Shown: positions 60,017-64,000 of the stretch, in pieces | How the letters are laid out: each line of letters begins with the position of its first letter | Numbering within the stretch: the stretch's first letter is position 1 | Assembly (NCBI RefSeq): GCF_014698835.1 | Contig: NZ_JACJTU010000042.1 | Span: 1-64,000, forward strand | Length of the DNA: 64,000 nt | DNA from: Nostoc paludosum FACHB-159 | GTDB lineage: Bacteria; Cyanobacteriota; Cyanobacteriia; Cyanobacteriales; Nostocaceae | Direction: 5' to 3' | Made by a program: the position numbers and the translations under genes | The notes under the pieces: generated by a model | The model's input: the letters and a program-made list of their open reading frames with translations, nothing else | Told to the model about the DNA's origin: nothing | Databases searched by the model: none

Positions 60017-60979
60017 TCAATTCCCAATTCTGACTCCTGACTCCATCAGCCACCAAGAACGCAAATGAGCGATCGCTACTTCTTTTTGTTTAGCTTCGAC
60101 TTCTATCCAAGGTACTTCATGGTAAACCCTGGGCATAGCAGTAATTAAATCGCTGTGCTTTCTGTCATTAAAAGCTTGTTCGCCATTGGAAATATGGACT
60201 AATTGCCAATCTCGATTTGCCCAAGTTTCTCGTGCTGCGTATAACATAGATGCCACACTTGGATGGTCGTAGCTGTCTAAATTCTCATGGCAAATATGAT
60301 GATGAGCATCGAATACCATTGGTATTTCTGCTTGCTGACACACTGCTAAAATTTCACTAGCACTATAAGCATATTCATCATTTTCTAAAGTCAATCGATT
60401 TTTAATTGCTGGCGATAATTCTGAGATTACTTTTACAAGTTGTTCGGTGCGTTGAGATTTCCCACCATGAATATTCATCAATGACCAAGGCGATTGGGGT
60501 AAGCCTAATAAGTCAAGGTTGCGGGCATGTCGTTCGAGAATTTTTATACTTGTTTTTACCACTTCTGGGGAATCAGAACTCAGCACTACATATTGATCTG
60601 GATGCAGTACCATTCTGATGTTTAATGCTTTTGCACGTTCCCCAATTTTTGCTAGTTCATCGCTCATTTCCTCTAATATATGGGCACCAATTTCGTCTTC
60701 CATATCACACAGAGGAAATAAAGCACAAGACATTCGATACAGTTGAATCTGATTTTTCTGACAAAAGGATAAAGCGTCATGCAAACGCTGTAAATTATGC
60801 TGATATAGTTCTGTTAGGGCTGTTTCACGTTCCTCAAGAGTCAGTTTTAAGTAGCGCGTGCGTGTCATTGTCCGAAAGCGCACTTGTTTGTCAAAAGTGA
60901 TACAAACCAGCCCCAAGTGGGGTAGAATGCCTTTTTGTTGCTGTGTATGGGTTAAATTCTGGAACTGGATTGCCGTCAT
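60017..60979 (-). CDS. uvsE: UV DNA damage endonuclease UvsE
   Basis: 320 residues, TIM-barrel apurinic-endonuclease fold. Motifs include LHDALSFCQKNQIQLYRMSC (about 46-65), MVLHPDQYVVLSS (about 99-111), SLMNIHGGKSQRTEQLV (about 145-161), LTLENDEYAYSASEIL (about 175-190) and MVFDAHHHICHENLDSY (about 200-216). Metal ligands are the His/Glu/Asp in these. It nicks 5' of cyclobutane dimers and 6-4 photoproducts in UV-damaged DNA. A second repair pathway besides photolyase is plausible for a phototroph. Confidence 0.9.
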   Translation of the reverse strand: MTAIQFQNLTHTQQQKGILPHLGLVCITFDKQVRFRTMTRTRYLKLTLEERETALTELYQHNLQRLHDALSFCQKNQIQLYRMSCALFPLCDMEDEIGAHILEEMSDELAKIGERAKALNIRMVLHPDQYVVLSSDSPEVVKTSIKILERHARNLDLLGLPQSPWSLMNIHGGKSQRTEQLVKVISELSPAIKNRLTLENDEYAYSASEILAVCQQAEIPMVFDAHHHICHENLDSYDHPSVASMLYAARETWANRDWQLVHISNGEQAFNDRKHSDLITAMPRVYHEVPWIEVEAKQKEVAIAHLRSWWLMESGVRIGN

Positions 60980-61245
60980 GAACTAAATTTATTAACATCT
61001 TCTTATTAGTTAATTTTAATAAATCTTGTTATCCAGTGATGAGTATCTAGAGAAGCATTCTTGATAATTAATACCTAAAATTTTTTAGAAGTGTTATTTA
61101 ATTTTTTAAATTATTCCTAGAGGCAGGCAATAGGAAAGATTCATTACCTATTGCTTATTGCCTTAAGGTGTAGGCTATTTTTTTTCCGACGATTGTCATA
61201 CTAAAGTATTTGTCAATCAGCAATTGGACTGAAATCTTCAAGGAG
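60980..61245. other. AT-rich spacer with a CAATAGG-type inverted repeat
   Basis: 266 bp. GGCAGGCAATAGG ... CCTATTGCTTATTGCC at about 61122-61163 are inverted arms of the same 7-mer type found in the repeat elements. No gene. Confidence 0.5.
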
Positions 61246-61740
61246 TTAGTCAGCGATCGCCCATCTGACATACGGGCGGGAAGCCGCTACAGTTTTGTAG
61301 GTGATTAACCGTCCTGGTGCATTAATTTTTCGCAAATCCACACGAAAATAAGCCTTCTTATTCTTAAATTCTACATTGTAGAAAGTATATTCCTGGGTGC
61401 GAGTTTTACCTACACATGATGCATAATCACTGCGTAAAGGTGAAACAAACTCGGCAAACTGGTTATTAGATGAAACTAATTTAGTTGAATCTGCAAATTC
61501 TCTAGTATCTGCTACTACTGTATGTTCAGCACCGCCTTCATAAGGTAAAGTAAACCACCACAGCCCAATTGTTTGAGGGCATATACCGCTGCTACGTTGT
61601 ACATTCAGTGTGACATTAGGTGCAGAAATAGGCCCTGGTGTGGACTGCGGCTTTGCTTGTGCTGTAGTAGGTAACGTTCCTGCCATAATCAAGAGGCATA
61701 AAACACTACCAAAATCTGTTAATTGTACTAGTTTTTTCAT
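61246..61740 (-). CDS. Secreted protein of unknown function
   Basis: 164 residues. A Sec signal peptide is clear: KK at the start, hydrophobic stretch GSVLCLLIMAGTL, and cleavage at about TAQA-KPQ (about residue 29). The mature part has two Cys (SGICPQTIGLWWFTLPY; YASCVGKTRT), possibly a disulfide, and a beta-like pattern (EYTFYNVEFKNKKAYFRVDL). I recognise no family. Located at the cell envelope, alone. Confidence 0.7.
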   Translation of the reverse strand: MKKLVQLTDFGSVLCLLIMAGTLPTTAQAKPQSTPGPISAPNVTLNVQRSSGICPQTIGLWWFTLPYEGGAEHTVVADTREFADSTKLVSSNNQFAEFVSPLRSDYASCVGKTRTQEYTFYNVEFKNKKAYFRVDLRKINAPGRLITYKTVAASRPYVRWAIAD

Positions 61741-61852
61741 AAGACTATTGTTTTAAAATTTTCAGGTATCCAAATCACATTGACTTTTAGAACTTTGCAA
61801 AAGTGCCATCTAACAACAATTTATTCAGGGGTCAAAGTCAAATATAAACACT

Positions 61853-61882
61853 AGTAGAGACGCGATTAATCGCGTCTCTACT
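61853..61882. repeat. Perfect 30-bp palindrome, GTAGAGACGCGAT family
   Basis: AGTAGAGACGCGATT followed directly by its reverse complement AATCGCGTCTCTACT. It is the most perfect copy of this family in the window, in the intergenic region between the secreted protein and the ion channel genes. Confidence 0.75.
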
Positions 61883-62020
61883 CCTAAATTGCGTCTTTAC
61901 TGCTAACTCTTTGAGTTCAAGTAATCGTGTTCTCAGTTACAGTTAAACTGAGGAAAACAGGCAATAATTTGGATAATTAACTAGAAATGCAGCCCCGCCT
62001 GTAAAAGATGCTGCCGTTTC

Positions 62021-63712
62021 ATGAAACCTCGAATTATTGTTTGTGGCTTAGGACGTACTGGATATAAAATTTTTCGTTTGCTCAGACAACAGGGAGCATT
62101 TGTTGTTGGCATTCATTACCAACCCATCCCAGGCGAAACTGCGCCGGATGTGATTGTTGGCGAGATGCAAGCAGCGGCTACCCTAAAAGCAGCAGGAATT
62201 GAGCAGGCGCACACTTTAGTAATTGCTGGCTCTAAAGATGAACTGAATTTGTCAATTATGATGCAAGCGCGAGTCCTGAATCCGCGGATTCGCATCATCA
62301 ACCGCTTTTATAATACAAATTTAGGTGAGCGCTTAGATCAGACTTTGCCAGACCATTTGAGTATGAGTGTTGTCGGTTTGGCAGCACCGGTATTTACTTT
62401 TGCAGCACTGGGAAGTCAAGCGATCGGGCAAATCAAGTTATTTCAACAAACTTGGCCGATTCATGAAGAATTCATTGATGAAAATCATTTGTGGAAAGGT
62501 CGAAAGCTGAATGAATTGTGGGAAGACCGATCGCGGATGCTGATTTATTATCTACCTGTAGAAGGGGAAATGGATTTAGTATCAGCCGTCATCTCAGGAA
62601 AAGAGTTAAAAGTGGGCGATCGCTTGATTGTTGGCACCCAACCCCGCACTCGCCCTCTGAGGCGATCGCTAATTAGAAAACTGCTGAAAGTGATAACTAA
62701 TCTCAGGCAGTTTCAGCAACACGGGCGATCGGTAGTCGTGGGTGCTGTTGTCTTACTCGCAGTGATTCTACTTGCCACACTCACTTACACATCTGCTGAA
62801 TTGAAATTATCTGTAATCGATGCCCTATATTTTTCTGTAGGCATGATTACCGGAGCAGGCGGTAATGACAAAGTAGTAGAAAATGCTCCCAACAGTATCA
62901 AATTATTTACCGTTATCATGATGCTGGTTGGCGCAGTGGTAATTGGTATTTGGTATGCAATGCTCACTGATTTTGTCCTGGGAAGCCGCTTTAAGCAATT
63001 TTGGGATGCAGCACGAATACCCCAGCGATATCACTACATCGTCTGTGGCTTAAGCGGTATTGGCGTCAAAATCGTCCAGCAACTCCACACCAACGGACAT
63101 GAAGTGGTAGTGATTGAAACCGATTCTAATAACAGATTTGTCAACACCACCAGAGGACTAGGTATTCCGGTAATCCAAGGTGATGCCAGCTTCCGTACTA
63201 TACTCAAGTCCAGCAATATAGATGCCGCCGCCGCAGTCCTGGCCGTAACCAGTAACGATGCCACTAATTTAGAGATTGCCCTCAAAGCCAAAAGCTTGAC
63301 ACCAAGTATTCCAGTGATTGTCCATTATGCCGATCCTGATTTTGCTGGCATAGCACAACAGCTATTTGACTTCGAGGCAGTACTGAGTCCCGCTGAATTG
63401 GCAGCCCCAGCTTTTGCCGCAGCCGCACTAGGGGGAAGAATCCTTGGTAATGGCATCACAGCAGATAGTCTTTGGGTAGCTTTTGCTACAGTTATTACAT
63501 CTTCACACGCCTTTTGCGGTAAGTGGGTGAAAGATGTAGCGATGTCTACTGACTGCGTACCTTTATACGTAGAAACGAATCACCAAACCTTGCATGGCTG
63601 GGACTTGCTAGAAACCAACCTCAGTCCAGGGGATATTTTATATATGACGATGCCAGCCACGCGGCTATATCAATTGTGGCGTGACGAAGGAGCTTGCGAA
63701 AGACACGCTTAA
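62021..63712 (+). CDS. RCK-2TM-RCK potassium channel-like protein
   Basis: 563 residues, three parts. Residues 1-225: TrkA-N/RCK-type nucleotide-binding domain with VCGLGRTGYKIFRLL and a TrkA-C end. Residues about 235-320: two transmembrane helices around a pore loop whose filter reads TGAGGND (277-283) instead of the usual TVGYGD. Residues about 340-563: a second RCK domain with IVCGLSGIGVKIVQQL and VIETDSNNRF, where Glu/Asp bind the nucleotide ribose. Such RCK pairs gate K+ channels by ligand. Ion selectivity may be altered. Monocistronic. Confidence 0.82.
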   Translation: MKPRIIVCGLGRTGYKIFRLLRQQGAFVVGIHYQPIPGETAPDVIVGEMQAAATLKAAGIEQAHTLVIAGSKDELNLSIMMQARVLNPRIRIINRFYNTNLGERLDQTLPDHLSMSVVGLAAPVFTFAALGSQAIGQIKLFQQTWPIHEEFIDENHLWKGRKLNELWEDRSRMLIYYLPVEGEMDLVSAVISGKELKVGDRLIVGTQPRTRPLRRSLIRKLLKVITNLRQFQQHGRSVVVGAVVLLAVILLATLTYTSAELKLSVIDALYFSVGMITGAGGNDKVVENAPNSIKLFTVIMMLVGAVVIGIWYAMLTDFVLGSRFKQFWDAARIPQRYHYIVCGLSGIGVKIVQQLHTNGHEVVVIETDSNNRFVNTTRGLGIPVIQGDASFRTILKSSNIDAAAAVLAVTSNDATNLEIALKAKSLTPSIPVIVHYADPDFAGIAQQLFDFEAVLSPAELAAPAFAAAALGGRILGNGITADSLWVAFATVITSSHAFCGKWVKDVAMSTDCVPLYVETNHQTLHGWDLLETNLSPGDILYMTMPATRLYQLWRDEGACERHA

Positions 63713-64000
63713 TTAGTTGATAATTGCTAACTGAATTCTGGGGTTCAAGCCCATACATAATTTTTCGATTTTGGTTTGAAATACATTACTCGAATTCGCA
63801 ATTTCCGCTTTAATTTCGTCAAGTGTGCTGTATTGTGATATGACACTTCTAAATATTAGTTTGAACTTATCAAAGCATTTGCGGCTACTTATTAGATAAT
63901 ATCTAGGTTATCTTGTGTGCTATATCGGACAGATTACCGAATATTTAGCACCCTAATATCTTTAGATAGTAAGGTGCTAATCCTAGCGAAGTGTATATAG
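63713..64000. other. AT-rich end of window
   Basis: 288 bp, no gene on either strand. TTAGCACC (63945-63952) and GGTGCTAA (63973-63980) form a hairpin with a 20-bp loop, possibly part of a dispersed repeat or the leader of the next gene. Confidence 0.45.

Overview
The window is chromosomal DNA of a filamentous, Nostoc/Anabaena-like cyanobacterium (order Nostocales, inferred). Evidence: the start of psbD (photosystem II D2), ycf4, a cyanobacterial minCDE cluster, a glcE-glcF pair, a fused modBC molybdate transporter, very many HIP1 octamers (GCGATCGC), and the 7-bp tandem repeats and short palindromes that fill intergenic DNA in this order. I see no phage, transposase gene, CRISPR array or plasmid function. 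The genes are mostly housekeeping or metabolic, and the unusual material is in repeats, leaders, frameshifted small genes and domain linkers.

Layout. 0-5 kb: partial psbD (minus) divergent from ycf4, a cyclophilin lipoprotein, a beta-ketoacyl synthase with a tandem repeat inside the gene, and glutamate dehydrogenase. 5-10 kb: Gfo/Idh/MocA oxidoreductase, hemerythrin, DUF29 protein, a two-TM protein and a DUF1537 kinase. 10-13 kb: minC-minD-minE; MinC has nine 9-residue repeats at its N-terminus. 13-16.5 kb: a GST/methyltransferase pair divergent from a 2-oxoglutarate/Fe(II) oxygenase. 16.5-23 kb: an anchored TolB-like protein, a long gene-poor stretch, fmt, a DUF6464 protein, a phytoene-desaturase-like flavoprotein and a methyltransferase. 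23.6-27 kb: modBC, a deoxyribosyltransferase-like protein and a Met/Cys-rich copper-binding protein. 27-37.4 kb is rich in sulfur and redox functions: transsulfuration pair, PLP aminotransferase, degenerate metallo-beta-lactamase-like protein, NDH-2, MsrB, MgtC, ssuD and ssuE. 37.9-42 kb: glcE-glcF, a diverged fragment of glcF, and a frameshifted TerB-like gene. 42-48 kb: a three-subunit xanthine dehydrogenase-type molybdoenzyme whose genes are separated by a phytanoyl-CoA dioxygenase-like gene. 48-53 kb: FAD monooxygenase, a LysM/M23 cell-wall peptidase with a long structured leader, and trmL. 53.7-64 kb: gshA, a frameshifted CxxC mini-gene, tRNA-Thr, tRNA-Tyr, nadA, a metallophosphoesterase, tRNA-Ser, an Hsp70-like protein, uvsE, a secreted protein and an RCK-2TM-RCK channel.

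How parts fit together (inference): modBC would supply molybdate for the molybdoenzyme about 17 kb away. Cystathionine beta-synthase, gamma-lyase, gshA, the GST, MsrB and ssuDE form a loose sulfur/thiol theme, not one operon. GlcE and GlcF are two of the three subunits of glycolate dehydrogenase. The most notable new observations are a family of about 93-137 bp elements with TATAGCA/TGCTATA ends carrying variable 7-mer repeats; tandem repeat DNA used as coding sequence in modBC and a ketoacyl synthase; the MinC repeat; and the M23 peptidase leader, which carries an exact complement of the Yfr1 sRNA core and may fold as a riboswitch. All family names are from memory and motif reading; no database search was run.
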